Assembly: GCA_024696005.1 (NCBI GenBank) | Contig: JAILHF010000048.1 | Coordinates: 1-64,000 of the forward strand | Length of the DNA stretch: 64,000 nucleotides | Direction: 5' to 3' | Source of the DNA: Lachnospiraceae bacterium | GTDB taxonomy: Bacteria > Bacillota > Clostridia > Lachnospirales > Lachnospiraceae | Part shown: positions 7,250 to 16,620 of the stretch, in pieces | Position numbering within the stretch: the first letter of the stretch is position 1 | Layout of the letters: each line of letters begins with the position of its first letter | Notes under the pieces: model-generated | Told to the model about the DNA's origin: nothing | Databases searched by the model: none | Seen by the model: the letters and a program-made list of their open reading frames with translations, nothing else | Translations under genes and position numbers: made by a program

Positions 7250-8611
7250 CTACAGGCTCATGGGATCCACAAACCAGATGCTCATGTCCACATCCCCCGA
7301 GATCCCGGGCACCCTCGCATTCGAGCGGTACTGCCAGCAGGCCACCTTGTAGGGGAAGTAAAAGGTATCGGAATAGAAGGCATACCAGAGCGGGTAACGG
7401 TTCATCTTTTCCTGCTCCAGATAATGGAAATACACCAGAAGCCCCGTATAGAGCATGGGCTTGTATCCGCCCTTTTCCACCTCGTTCAGAAAGGCGAGCG
7501 CCACCTTTGTGCGATCCGCCTTGCTCAGCTGGTCCTGCCTTGCATCGTCATAGCCGATATGCTCCATGTCCAGCACGATGGGAAGATCCACCTTGTAGCC
7601 GGCCAGCTGGTCCATGGCCGCGTGGGCCTCCTCCCTTGCCTCGTCCTCGGTGATCGCTTCGGAAAAGACATAGGCCCCGATCTTGACCCCGGCCGCCGTG
7701 GCGCCTTTGACGTTGGCGATAAAGGTCTCATCCGGCACCAGCTTACCGGAACCGTAGCCTCTGAAAGCCGCACGGATCATGGCGAATTTGATCCCGGAGC
7801 CTGCCACGGCATTCCAGTCGATGGCCCCCTGGTATTGGGAGACGTCGATCATCGGCACGGCAACGTCCTGGCCGTTCACCATGTAACGGATGCGTCCGTC
7901 ATCATCCTTCTGCAGGTTTTCCTCCACCACATCGTTGCGCGGCACCCCCTCCAGGATGGGCGCAAATTCGTAGGTATCCTTTTCCACGGTATAAAAGACC
8001 TGGTCTTCGAAAAGGGCGCGGACCGCCGTCATGGGGCCTCCGTTTTCCTTCAGCGCCGCTTCGGTCACGATCCTCTTCAGCTCGGCCTTCTGCGCGTCCA
8101 GGGAACCCTGGAGCTCTTCGGCCACCCGCTCGTCAAGGCACTCGTCAACGCGCTCCTCTACCAGGGCCGCCACCATGGCGTCCACCTCTTCCTGCGTATA
8201 GAGCTTTTCCTCAGGAAGGGCAGCATCCGGCTGCGCTCCCGCGAATGCGGGGTCCTGTTCGAGCACCTGCTCCGATCCCGTCACGCTCCCGTCCGCTTCG
8301 GGCCCATCCGCCGGCTTCTCCTTAGGGGGCTGCGAAGCCGCAACCGGCGCCTGGGTTTCCGCCCCCGACTCCTGCGACTGCGTGGGAATGCTGCTTCGGC
8401 TGTATATGAGCATCACACCCAGCCCCGCCGCGACCAGCATGAAAAAGACCGCCAAAGCCCAGCCCACCAGGCCGCTGCGGCTTTTCCCCCTGTCTCTCAA
8501 TCTGCGGACTTCCGCCTTTCTGGCATCGTCCCTTCCTTCTTCTTCGGCCCGTCTGTGCTCAGAGCGCAGATCGAGCATTTCCAGTTCTTCTTCCTCGAAT
8601 CGTTCTTCCAT
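7250..8611 (-). CDS. Membrane-anchored GH25 lysozyme-like protein
   Basis: This 453-aa protein has a charged cytoplasmic N-terminus, one membrane helix (about 47-69), a low-complexity Pro/Ala/Gln region and a Glu-rich, probably helical spacer (about 130-190). A C-terminal GH25 domain starts at about residue 254. Candidate catalytic acids are Asp256 in DVSQY and Asp348/Glu350 in LDMEH, matching the DxE layout of the family. It probably cleaves peptidoglycan at the outer face of the membrane. It is the last of four minus-strand genes; the start is supported by AAGGA 8 nt upstream. Confidence 0.9.
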   Translation of the reverse strand: MEERFEEEELEMLDLRSEHRRAEEEGRDDARKAEVRRLRDRGKSRSGLVGWALAVFFMLVAAGLGVMLIYSRSSIPTQSQESGAETQAPVAASQPPKEKPADGPEADGSVTGSEQVLEQDPAFAGAQPDAALPEEKLYTQEEVDAMVAALVEERVDECLDERVAEELQGSLDAQKAELKRIVTEAALKENGGPMTAVRALFEDQVFYTVEKDTYEFAPILEGVPRNDVVEENLQKDDDGRIRYMVNGQDVAVPMIDVSQYQGAIDWNAVAGSGIKFAMIRAAFRGYGSGKLVPDETFIANVKGATAAGVKIGAYVFSEAITEDEAREEAHAAMDQLAGYKVDLPIVLDMEHIGYDDARQDQLSKADRTKVALAFLNEVEKGGYKPMLYTGLLVYFHYLEQEKMNRYPLWYAFYSDTFYFPYKVACWQYRSNARVPGISGDVDMSIWFVDPMSL

Positions 8612-8653
8612 TATTTCATCCTTATCGGGAGATTAATGCTGCCATTCACAGAT

Positions 8654-9382
8654 TTATTGCTCCGAAGCCGCCACGCTCGTGAGATTCAGATGAAAGCAGG
8701 TAAAGCTTTCCTCCGCATACGGCAGCGTCCAGAAAAATCCAATGCCGCAGGGAAGCAGCGAAAGGATATACAAAGGCACAAAACTGATGTGCAGATAAAA
8801 CAGCCGGATCCGGTTTCCCTTCATCAGCCAGCGGGACATCCGGATGATCTCACCCAGATCCTTGTCCGGGAAATCCAGGATCAGATAATAACACTGGCTC
8901 ATCCCCAGCCAGTATACGCAATACACGCCCAGCCCGACGCACAGTGCCAGCATCGCCAGCGGGGACAGCGCCGCGCTCCCGGTCCTCAGCTGCAGCACCA
9001 GAAGGAACACCGCGGGAAGCTCACACAAAAAGAGCATGCCCGTATAAAGCAGCGATACCCGTACCGCCCTGTCGTCCCGGAAACTGAAGCCCCGGAACAG
9101 ATCCCCGATCCCGCAGGGAAAACCGCAGCTTAAATTCATGTAAAAGCAATCCAGGCCGAAACGCAGAAGATTGGCAAGCACGCTGCCGATCAGATAGATC
9201 CCGAGCGCAACGAAGCTCATGAAAAATCCTTTTTTCGTGTACAAAAGATCAGCGCCGAGGGATTTGAAGCCCCAGCTGACAAAGAGGAACAATAAATGGA
9301 CAGGTACCACCTGAAGGTATCTGTCCAAAAGTTTCTCTCTCGCATGTGCTTTGAGTTCTTCCGAACTGCGGATCCTGTTCAT
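8654..9382 (-). CDS. DUF975-type integral membrane protein
   Basis: This 242-aa protein has about five to six hydrophobic segments. The N-terminal RSSEELKAHAREKL, the central LILDFPDKDLGEIIRMSRWLMKG stretch (split here: LILDFPDKDLGE, then SRWLMKG) and a final FVPLYILSLLPCGIGFFWTLPY-type segment resemble DUF975 proteins. No function is known for the family. It starts 6 nt after the stop of the HExxH protein gene upstream and probably shares its transcript. Confidence 0.75.
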   Translation of the reverse strand: MNRIRSSEELKAHAREKLLDRYLQVVPVHLLFLFVSWGFKSLGADLLYTKKGFFMSFVALGIYLIGSVLANLLRFGLDCFYMNLSCGFPCGIGDLFRGFSFRDDRAVRVSLLYTGMLFLCELPAVFLLVLQLRTGSAALSPLAMLALCVGLGVYCVYWLGMSQCYYLILDFPDKDLGEIIRMSRWLMKGNRIRLFYLHISFVPLYILSLLPCGIGFFWTLPYAEESFTCFHLNLTSVAASEQ

Positions 9383-9388
9383 CTCTGC

Positions 9389-9949
9389 TTATACCGCCGC
9401 ATCCATGTGATTTCCCTTGAAGGCTTCCTGTCCCATGGAGACATGGTTCTTCGTATACGGATCGTCTTTCGGATAACGGATCGACGTGGTGGTCTCGCCA
9501 CCCGCGCAATAGCTCCGCCCGCATTCCGGGCAGATCGCATATTTCAGGCGCACGCTGGCCTGAAGCACTTTTCCTCCGCCCTGCGCCGCTTTATCATAGG
9601 CATTGGCCACGTGCTCCTGCTCGTGCCCGCGCACTTTGGCCTCCACGGCATTCGGATTGATCCTGGCCGCGGATTTGAAAGACACCTGCTCGTCCGAACC
9701 GTCCTGATACTTCCGGTTCTTGCAGGATTCGCATTCGATCTTGCCAAGGCGTTTTGCCTCACGCTCATCCATCGTGGGAGGCAGGGGCTGACCGCTCTTA
9801 TCAACCAGAGGCTGGCCGTCCGATCCTTTGCGGACCTCTTCTCCCTTGCGGGCTTCTTCCCCGGAGCCGGACAAACCCATATAGGACATGGCTGCTGCCA
9901 CGTTCCCATAGTTTCCTCCGTATCCGATCCTGCCCACAGCACCGATCAT
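9389..9949 (-). CDS. Putative HExxH metalloprotease-like protein with two CxxC pairs
   Basis: This 186-aa protein has no clear signal peptide. CESC (about 73-76) and CPEC (about 141-144) look like a split zinc-binding pair. HEQEH (about 109-113) fits the HExxH zincin consensus and is followed by VANAYDKAA. This resembles SprA-related proteins that carry a GHEQEH motif, but the assignment is by motif only. The start overlaps the upstream gene by 4 nt. Substrate and location are unknown. Confidence 0.65.
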   Translation of the reverse strand: MIGAVGRIGYGGNYGNVAAAMSYMGLSGSGEEARKGEEVRKGSDGQPLVDKSGQPLPPTMDEREAKRLGKIECESCKNRKYQDGSDEQVSFKSAARINPNAVEAKVRGHEQEHVANAYDKAAQGGGKVLQASVRLKYAICPECGRSYCAGGETTTSIRYPKDDPYTKNHVSMGQEAFKGNHMDAAV

Positions 9950-10425
9950 AGTTCGCCCTCACCCGGCCTCATCAGGCCGTTATCCCTGTAATACTGTTCC
10001 ATGAAATCCGGTATCTCACCGGTTTCGTAATACTTCTGCATGCCTTCCCGGAAGCCGTCATAATCCACGCCGTACATCATCTGAAAAGCGTTATCCAGCT
10101 CCTTCTTCATGTTCGGATCCGTCGTAAAGCGCCAGACCAGCATTACCGTCAGCACCAGGCTGAGCAGCGCGCCGCCGCCGCCCACGATGCTGCTTCCCAG
10201 CGCCGATCCCTGCATGCGGGGCTTTCCGCCCTTGGACAGGATCGCGAATATGACTGCCAATGATCCGAAAAACATGGGGCCCACAACGGTAACAAATGAA
10301 AAAACCGCCAATACCGCCATCAACACCGCCGCGCCGGTCATTCCGTTCCTCTGCCGCATCGGCGGTCTCTGATAATAGTCCTGCGGCGGCATTCCCTGCC
10401 CGCCGTTCTGTCCGTACATATCCAT
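9946..10425 (-). CDS. Small membrane protein, probably translated from a leaderless mRNA
   Basis: This 159-aa protein has a Gly/Pro/Gln-rich N-terminus (QNGGQGMPPQDYYQRPPMRQ). Two membrane segments follow (about 32-56 and 70-95), then a soluble Tyr- and Met-rich tail. The pattern resembles DUF4190-like Firmicute membrane proteins of unknown role. No Shine-Dalgarno precedes the ATG at 10425. Instead an extended -10 (TGATATAAT) ends 6 nt before it, so transcription may start at the A of the ATG. It heads the four-gene run down to 7250. Confidence 0.7.
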   Translation of the reverse strand: MDMYGQNGGQGMPPQDYYQRPPMRQRNGMTGAAVLMAVLAVFSFVTVVGPMFFGSLAVIFAILSKGGKPRMQGSALGSSIVGGGGALLSLVLTVMLVWRFTTDPNMKKELDNAFQMMYGVDYDGFREGMQKYYETGEIPDFMEQYYRDNGLMRPGEGEL

Positions 10426-10431
10426 GAGGTA

Positions 10432-10440
10432 ATTATATCA
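10432..10440 (-). promoter_or_regulatory. Extended -10 promoter giving a possible leaderless start
   Basis: The minus strand reads TGA-TATAAT (TATAAT at 10432-10437) with only a weak TTTTCT at the -35 position 17 nt upstream. The expected start site coincides with the ATG at 10425. Confidence 0.55.
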
Positions 10441-10471
10441 CATTCCGCTCCAAAAGAAAACGCCCTGAGCA

Positions 10472-10508
10472 TAAAAACAGGCGACGGCCTCCCGGTGAAA
10501 GCGTCGCC
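10472..10508 (-). terminator. Intrinsic terminator after prfB
   Basis: On the minus strand GGCGAC pairs with GTCGCC around a 17-nt loop that may pair further, followed by TGTTTTTA. It lies 45 nt downstream of the prfB stop and should end the ptb-buk-secA-prfB transcript. Confidence 0.7.
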
Positions 10509-10552
10509 CAAACAAAAAGCAGGTTCTTTTGCGGATCTCCGATCCCTCAGAC

Positions 10553-11692
10553 TTATATGTCTTCGTCCTGAACGTTTTCCAGGAGCGCTCCCTGACTCTT
10601 TTTCTTCAGGTAGGCATTGATGAAACGGTCGATGTCGCCGTCGAGCACCGCATCCGCGTTTCCGGTCTCTTCTCCGGTCCGCAGATCCTTCACCAGCTGG
10701 TAAGGCTGCAGGAAATAGGAACGGATCTGGCTGCCCCAGGCAATGGATTTCAGATCGCCCTGGATGCCCTTCATCTTTGCCTCTTCTTCGGCCTGCTTCA
10801 AAACAAGCAGTTTGCCCCGCAGCATTTCCATGGCCTTGTCCTTGTTCTGGAACTGGCTGCGTTCGTTCTGGCACTGGACCACGATCCCTGTCGGGATATG
10901 CGTGATGCGGATGGCCGAAGAGGTCTTGTTGATATGCTGGCCGCCCGCTCCGCTGGAACGATAGGTATCGATCCGCAGGTCGTCCGGATCGATCTCGATC
11001 CCGGCATCACCTTCCAGTTCGGGCACCACATCCACCGAAACAAAGGAGGTCTGCCGCTTGCCCTGCGCATTGAAGGGAGAGATGCGCACCAGGCGGTGCA
11101 CTCCCTGCTCGGAACGGAGATAACCGTATGCGTTCGGACCGGTCACCTGGAAATCCACGCTCTTGATCCCGGCTTCGTCGCCATCCTGCTGGTCCAGAAG
11201 TTCCAGGGTAAAACCTTTCTTATCCACCCAGTGGCTGTACATGCGGAAGAGCATTCCCGCCCAGTCGCAGCTTTCGGTCCCGCCGGCGCCGGCGTTGATC
11301 CGCATGATCGCGTTATTTGCGTCATACTCACCGGTGAGCAGGGTCTGAAGACGGATCACTTCCAGATCCTCGATGAAGGTATCCAGCTCCGAACGGACCT
11401 CTTCGACCATGGAAGCGTCGTTTTCCTCGTTCCCCATCTCGATCAGCGTAAGGATATCATCATAAGCCTGCAGAAGGCCATCGCACTTCTCCACGGTGTC
11501 CTTCATGTTCTTGGCTTCCTTGGTCAGCTTATTGGCACGGTCCGGATCGTTCCAGAACTCGGGAGAAGCCATCTCCATGTCAAGCTCCTCGATCCTCCGC
11601 TTCTTATTGTCGATATCCAGGGAATCACGCACTTCTTTAAGGGTATCCGTATACTGCGTGATCTCCAGTTTCATCTGGTCAAGTTCAACCAT
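10553..11692 (-). CDS. prfB: Peptide chain release factor 2
   Basis: This 379-aa protein has the RF2-specific SPF tripeptide (205-207) for UGA/UAA recognition and the catalytic GGQ (250-252) for peptidyl-tRNA hydrolysis. The N-terminus runs in one frame through VRDSLDIDNKK (21-31), the place where most prfB genes have an in-frame TGA and a programmed +1 shift. No such site is present, so the autoregulatory frameshift is missing. The start follows the secA stop by 3 nt with AGGGG upstream. Confidence 0.97.
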   Translation of the reverse strand: MVELDQMKLEITQYTDTLKEVRDSLDIDNKKRRIEELDMEMASPEFWNDPDRANKLTKEAKNMKDTVEKCDGLLQAYDDILTLIEMGNEENDASMVEEVRSELDTFIEDLEVIRLQTLLTGEYDANNAIMRINAGAGGTESCDWAGMLFRMYSHWVDKKGFTLELLDQQDGDEAGIKSVDFQVTGPNAYGYLRSEQGVHRLVRISPFNAQGKRQTSFVSVDVVPELEGDAGIEIDPDDLRIDTYRSSGAGGQHINKTSSAIRITHIPTGIVVQCQNERSQFQNKDKAMEMLRGKLLVLKQAEEEAKMKGIQGDLKSIAWGSQIRSYFLQPYQLVKDLRTGEETGNADAVLDGDIDRFINAYLKKKSQGALLENVQDEDI

Positions 11693-11695
11693 GCC

Positions 11696-14278
11696 TTACA
11701 GCCCCTTTCCGTGGCAATTCTTGTACTTCTTCCCGCTGCCGCAGGGGCAGGGATCGTTGGGATATACCTTTACGGCTTCGCGCTTTTTGGGTTGCTTCTG
11801 CAGCGATTCGTCCTTGTTGGTTCCCGTTACCTTGGCCACCTGTTCACGCTCCACCTTCTGTTCCACCTGCACATGATAGAGGAGGCGCACCGTATCTTCC
11901 TTGATCGCGCTCTCCATGGCACTGAACATGTCAAAGGCGCTGATCTTGAACTCCGTCAGCGGATCCTTCTGTCCCATGCTTGCAAGACCGCTGGCCTTCT
12001 CCAGCTGGTCCATGTCGTCAATGTGATTCATCCACTTGCGGTCGATCACGCGCAGAAGGATGACACGCTCCACTTCGCGGATCTGCTCGGGATCCGGGAA
12101 CTCCGCTTCCTTGGACTCGTAAAGCTTAACCGCCTCTTCCTTCAGCTGCTGCACGAGGGCGTTCTTTTTCCGCTCGGCACGCTCGGGGGTCACGGGCTCC
12201 AGAGGGATGATGGGAAGCAGAAGGTTGTTCAGCTCGTTCAGATCCCACTTGTCGGGATCACCGTCATCCCCGATGACCGTATCCACGCAACCTTCCACGA
12301 TATCCGTGATCATCTTGTAGACCACATCGCGCATGCTCTCGCCATCCAGAACGCGTCTGCGTTCCCCGTAGATGACTTCACGCTGTTCGTTCATCACCTG
12401 GTCATATTGCAGGACGTTCTTACGTCTGGAAAAGTTGTTGTTCTCGATGCGCTTCTGCGCCTTCTCGATCGCGTTGGAAAGCAGCTGGTGCTCGATCCTC
12501 TGGTTCTCCGCGATGCCCATCGCGTTAAAGGTCGCGATCAGGCGCTCGGAACCGAAGAGACGCATCAGATCGTCCTCCAGTGAGATATAGAACACCGACT
12601 CACCGGGATCGCCCTGACGTCCGGCACGACCGCGCAGCTGGTTATCGATTCGTCTCGATTCGTGACGCTCCGTGCCGATGATCAGCAGACCACCCAACTT
12701 GCGGGATTCTTCGTCGAGCTTGATATCGGTACCACGGCCGGCCATGTTGGTCGCGATCGTCACGGCCCCGTGGATTCCGGCATCCGCCACGATCTCGGCT
12801 TCCTGTTCATGGAATTTCGCATTCAGCACGTTATGCCGTATGCCCTCTTTCGTCAGAAGGCGGCTCAGTTCCTCGGAAGCATCGATGTTGATGGTACCCA
12901 CCAGTATGGGCTGTCCTTTCTCGTGCGCTTCCTTGATCCGCTCCACGATCTCGTGAAGCTTCTCCTTGCGTGTCTTGTATACGCAGTCGTTCTGGTCGAT
13001 ACGGGCAATGGGACGGTTGGTCGGGATCGTGATGACGTCCATTCCGTAGATATCACGGAATTCCTGTTCCTCCGTCAGAGCCGTACCGGTCATTCCGGCC
13101 TTTTTCTCAAACTTGTTAAAGAAATTCTGGAAGGTGATCGTCGCAAGAGTCATGGACTCACGCTTGATCTTCACATGCTCCTTCGCTTCGATGGCCTGGT
13201 GCAGGCCGTCGGAAAAACGGCGTCCCGGCATCAGACGTCCGGTAAAGGAATCGACGATGATGACCTTGTCGTCGTCCACCACATAATCCTGGTCCTTGAA
13301 CATCAGGTAATTGGCACGGAGCGCAAGGATCATGTTGTGCTGGATCTCGCTGTTTTCGGGATCCGCAAGGTTCTCGATATGGAAGAATTTCTCCACCCGG
13401 TCAACACCGCGGCTGGTCAGAGTCACGTTCTTGTCCTTTTCGTTCAGGACGAAATCCCCCGTCTCCTCTTCCTCACTCTGGGCTCCCATCATGGAATCCA
13501 TCACGGCATCGAGCTTGTAGATCATCTCTTCGTCCTTGCCGCGCTTCATCTGTTTCGCGAGCACATCGCACACTTCGTAGAGCTTGGTCGCCTTTCCGCT
13601 CTGACCGGAAATGATCAGAGGGGTACGGGCTTCGTCGATCAGGACCGAGTCCACCTCATCGATGATGGCGTAATGGAGGCCGCGCTGCACAAGCTGTTCC
13701 TTGTAGATGACCATGTTATCACGCAGATAATCAAAGCCCAGCTCGTTGTTCGTCACGTAGGTGATATCACAGTTATAAGCTTCCCGGCGCTCATCACTCT
13801 TCATGTCGTTGAGGATCACGCCGACCTTCAGTCCCAGGAACTCATGGATCTGTCCCATCCATTCCGCATCACGCTTGGCCAGATAATCATTGACCGTTAC
13901 GATGTAAACACCCTTTCCTTCCAGGGCATTCAGATATGCCGGCAATGTGGAGACGAGCGTCTTACCTTCACCGGTACGCATCTCGGCGATACGGCCCTGA
14001 TGAAGCACGATGCCGCCGATCAGCTGTACGCGGAAGTGCTCCATGTTGAGGACTCTGCGCCCCGCTTCCCTCACCGTTGCAAATGCCTCGGGGAGAAGCT
14101 GGTCAAGCGTTTCGCCCTCCCGGAAACGCTTACGGTACTCCGTCGTCTTTGCCCGCAGCTCCTCGTCCGAAAGCGCCATCATGGCATCCCGCATTCCTTC
14201 GATCTTGTCCACGATGGGTTTGATGCGCTTCAGCTCCCGTTCACTGTGGGTCCCGAAAATCTTATCGATCAAATTCAT
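11696..14278 (-). CDS. secA: Preprotein translocase ATPase SecA
   Basis: This 860-aa protein has Walker A MRTGEGKT (100-107), the [16 protein letters not shown] Walker B region (about 206-221), the preprotein cross-linking domain, the NMAGRGTD and [10 protein letters not shown] helicase motifs, and a complete C-terminal zinc finger ([14 protein letters not shown]). It drives Sec export through SecY, which is encoded at 45190-46509. It lies between buk and prfB. Secretion is clearly in demand: several signal-peptide and lipoprotein genes are in this window. Confidence 0.98.
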   Translation of the reverse strand: MNLIDKIFGTHSERELKRIKPIVDKIEGMRDAMMALSDEELRAKTTEYRKRFREGETLDQLLPEAFATVREAGRRVLNMEHFRVQLIGGIVLHQGRIAEMRTGEGKTLVSTLPAYLNALEGKGVYIVTVNDYLAKRDAEWMGQIHEFLGLKVGVILNDMKSDERREAYNCDITYVTNNELGFDYLRDNMVIYKEQLVQRGLHYAIIDEVDSVLIDEARTPLIISGQSGKATKLYEVCDVLAKQMKRGKDEEMIYKLDAVMDSMMGAQSEEEETGDFVLNEKDKNVTLTSRGVDRVEKFFHIENLADPENSEIQHNMILALRANYLMFKDQDYVVDDDKVIIVDSFTGRLMPGRRFSDGLHQAIEAKEHVKIKRESMTLATITFQNFFNKFEKKAGMTGTALTEEQEFRDIYGMDVITIPTNRPIARIDQNDCVYKTRKEKLHEIVERIKEAHEKGQPILVGTINIDASEELSRLLTKEGIRHNVLNAKFHEQEAEIVADAGIHGAVTIATNMAGRGTDIKLDEESRKLGGLLIIGTERHESRRIDNQLRGRAGRQGDPGESVFYISLEDDLMRLFGSERLIATFNAMGIAENQRIEHQLLSNAIEKAQKRIENNNFSRRKNVLQYDQVMNEQREVIYGERRRVLDGESMRDVVYKMITDIVEGCVDTVIGDDGDPDKWDLNELNNLLLPIIPLEPVTPERAERKKNALVQQLKEEAVKLYESKEAEFPDPEQIREVERVILLRVIDRKWMNHIDDMDQLEKASGLASMGQKDPLTEFKISAFDMFSAMESAIKEDTVRLLYHVQVEQKVEREQVAKVTGTNKDESLQKQPKKREAVKVYPNDPCPCGSGKKYKNCHGKGL

Positions 14279-14280
14279 AT

Positions 14281-15345
14281 TTAATACTCCATAGCCTTTT
14301 CTTCACCGTTCAACACCCGAAGTCCGCCCTGGGCAAGAGCCAGCAGCTCGTCTTCTCCGGGATAGACCGTGATCGGTGCGATCCAGCTTACTTTTTTCTT
14401 AAATTCTTCGATCACATATTTGGAATATGCGATGCCGCCGGTAAAGATGATCTGATCCACCTTTCCTTCCAGAACGCAGGCCTGCGCGCCGATGTTCTTG
14501 CAGATCTGATAGATGAAGGCATCGTAGACTTCCTTTGCCTTTGCGTCTCCCTTGTCGATCATCTCTTCGACCACACGGGCGTCGTTCGTCCCGAGATAAG
14601 CGTTAAATCCGCCGTTGCCTACCAGCATCTTGTAAATGGTCTTCTCATCGTACTTGCCGGAGAAGCAGAGCTTTACAAGAGCTCCGGGAGGCACTGCACC
14701 CGAACGCTCCGGAGAAAAGGCTCCGTCGCCGTCCAGTGCATTGAACACATCCACGATCCGTCCGCCTTCGTGGGCACCGACGGATACACCGCCGCCCATG
14801 TGAACAACGATCAGACGCAGGGAATCGTAAGCCTTCCCCTGCTCCTTGGCATAACGCTTTGCGACTGCCTTCTGGTTCAGCGCATGGAACACGCTGGTAC
14901 GGGGCAGCTCGGGATGGCCGGAATATCTGGCCAGGCTCTGCAGCTCATCCACCACCACGGGATCCACGATATAGGAAGGGATCCCAACGGAATCCGCGAT
15001 CTCTCTTGCCAGGATGCCGCCCAGGTTGGAGGCGTGCTGTCCCTGCTTTCCGATCTTCAGATCGTTCAAAAGCGCATCGCTGACGGGATACGTGCCGCCG
15101 GGGATGGGCTTGAGCATGCCGCCGCGCCCTACCACTGCGGAAAGATCCTCAACCTTCACGCCTTTGGAAGTGATGAAATCCATAATGATCTTTTTCCGGA
15201 AATCCTTCTGGTCCACGATCGTCGCGAACTGTGCGATCTCTTCGGTGGAGTGGCGGAGCGTCTCCTCAAACAGGAGCTTCTCGTCCTCGAACACACCGAT
15301 CTTGGTGGATGTGGAACCCGGATTGATTATCAATAATTTAGCCAT
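14281..15345 (-). CDS. buk: Butyrate kinase
   Basis: This 354-aa ASKHA-family kinase begins with the [13 protein letters not shown] phosphate loop (5-17). [11 protein letters not shown] (about 175-185) and the FTGGIAYSK segment (about 302-310) follow, both typical of the butyrate/acetate kinase family. It converts butyryl phosphate and ADP to butyrate and ATP, the last step of the Ptb-Buk branch of butyrate fermentation. It follows ptb by 63 nt and precedes secA by 2 nt, so fermentation and export genes appear co-transcribed. Confidence 0.95.
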   Translation of the reverse strand: MAKLLIINPGSTSTKIGVFEDEKLLFEETLRHSTEEIAQFATIVDQKDFRKKIIMDFITSKGVKVEDLSAVVGRGGMLKPIPGGTYPVSDALLNDLKIGKQGQHASNLGGILAREIADSVGIPSYIVDPVVVDELQSLARYSGHPELPRTSVFHALNQKAVAKRYAKEQGKAYDSLRLIVVHMGGGVSVGAHEGGRIVDVFNALDGDGAFSPERSGAVPPGALVKLCFSGKYDEKTIYKMLVGNGGFNAYLGTNDARVVEEMIDKGDAKAKEVYDAFIYQICKNIGAQACVLEGKVDQIIFTGGIAYSKYVIEEFKKKVSWIAPITVYPGEDELLALAQGGLRVLNGEEKAMEY

Positions 15346-15408
15346 CTGCTCTCTCCTTTATGATCTCGTTTCCCCGCCATCCGCGGGATGCTGCCCGGCG
15401 TCTGTCGC

Positions 15409-16326
15409 TCAGACGTTCTTCAGATGCTCTGCCACGATGGCACCAAGTGCCAGCGAGTTCACCTTTACTTCCTTGGAATCGGAACGGGAGGTCAGGATCA
15501 CGGGTGCCTTGGTTCCGGTCATGATATTGCCGTTCTTGCAGTCCACAAGATGGGTCAATGCCTTGTAGACCAGGTTTCCGGCGTGGATGTCCGGGAAGAG
15601 GATCACGTCGGCATCACCGGCGATCTTGCGGTCGGAAGCTCCCTTATGCTTTGCCGCTTCGGGATCGATCGCGATATCCAGGGAAAGAGGGCCGTCAACG
15701 ATGCAGCCGCTGATCTTTCCTTCCGCGTTCATCTTCGTCAGCTCGTCCGCTTCCACGGTCACGGGCATCTTGGGATTCACCACTTCAACCGCAGCCACGG
15801 GTGCCACCTTCGGGCACTCGATGCCGCAGGCATGAGCGATATCCACGGTATTCTCGATGATCGCTACCTTATCCTCCAGCGTAGGATAGGGAATGAATGC
15901 CACGTCCGTAAGGAACAGCAGGCCTTCGCGGCCTTTCATCTCGAACACGCACACATGGGAAAGCGTCTTGTCGGTACGCAGTCCCACTTCCTTATTCAGA
16001 ACACTCTTCAGGAAATTCTTGGTATCGATGAGCCCCTTCATGTACATGTCTGCCTTGCCGGTATGTACCAGCTCAACCGCCTTGGTAGCTGCTTCGATAT
16101 CGTCCTTCACATCCACTACTTCGAAATTCCCGAGATCGATGCCGAGCTCCTTGGCGATGGGCTCCATCTTGTCCTTATCACCTACCAGGATCGCATCCGC
16201 AATGCCGCGCTTTCTGGCCTCCTCAACAGCCTCAAGAACGGGGCCGTCCTGTGCCACTGCAACGGAAACCTTCTTGCGGCTTACGCTGTTAACCTTCGAC
16301 AACAGATCATCAAAACTCTTGCTCAT
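15409..16326 (-). CDS. ptb: Phosphate butyryltransferase
   Basis: This 305-aa member of the phosphate acetyl/butyryltransferase family has SVAVAQDGPVLEAV near the start, KGLIDTKNFLKSVL (about 95-108), LFLTDVAFIPYPTL (about 136-149), and a C-terminal DVILFPDIHAGN followed by NGNIMTGTKAPVI. It exchanges CoA for phosphate on butyryl-CoA to feed butyrate kinase. The adjacent buk settles butyryl over acetyl as the main substrate, although branched acyl-CoAs may also be used. A clear promoter lies 84 nt upstream, with AAAGGAG as ribosome binding site. Confidence 0.95.
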   Translation of the reverse strand: MSKSFDDLLSKVNSVSRKKVSVAVAQDGPVLEAVEEARKRGIADAILVGDKDKMEPIAKELGIDLGNFEVVDVKDDIEAATKAVELVHTGKADMYMKGLIDTKNFLKSVLNKEVGLRTDKTLSHVCVFEMKGREGLLFLTDVAFIPYPTLEDKVAIIENTVDIAHACGIECPKVAPVAAVEVVNPKMPVTVEADELTKMNAEGKISGCIVDGPLSLDIAIDPEAAKHKGASDRKIAGDADVILFPDIHAGNLVYKALTHLVDCKNGNIMTGTKAPVILTSRSDSKEVKVNSLALGAIVAEHLKNV

Positions 16327-16409
16327 CTCGCTGACTCCTTTATGATTGTATAGTCTTCTTAACGGTTCCGGAAAAAGCCACCATCGGTCGCCATTTCACA
16401 ATCTTCACT

Positions 16410-16438
16410 ATTTTATTACAAGTCGTTTGGAAAATCAA
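16410..16438 (-). promoter_or_regulatory. Promoter of the ptb-buk-secA-prfB operon
   Basis: The minus strand reads TTGATT (16433-16438), 17 nt, TAAAAT (16410-16415). It lies between the 62-bp repeat array and ptb. Confidence 0.7.
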
Positions 16439-16439
16439 G

Positions 16440-16540
16440 TGCGGGCGTTCCGTTCCGTTTCGTTCCGTTTCGGGTGGTGTTCCTTTTCGTTTCGGATGGT
16501 GTTCCTTTTCGATTCGGGTGGTTGGGTGCGGGAAAAATGA
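16440..16540. repeat. Short degenerate GTTCCNTTTCG-rich repeats
   Basis: About 16440-16525 consists of imperfect copies of a GTTCC(G/T)TTTCG unit, including two 22-bp tandem copies of GGTGTTCCTTTTCGTTTCGG with small changes. No ORF fits this pattern. It borders the larger 62-bp array and shares its GTTCC/TTTCG words, so it may be a decayed part of it. Confidence 0.6.
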
Positions 16541-16620
16541 GGTATGCTCCCGGGTGAAAACCGCCTTGCAGGCTCCTTTACGGCTGTAGATCCGATCATT
16601 CCTCCTGGAATTACAGCCGC

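Noticed and set aside
10553-11692. Programmed frameshift in prfB
   Set aside because: The N-terminal coding sequence is continuous in one frame and no in-frame TGA with an upstream slippery CTT is seen.
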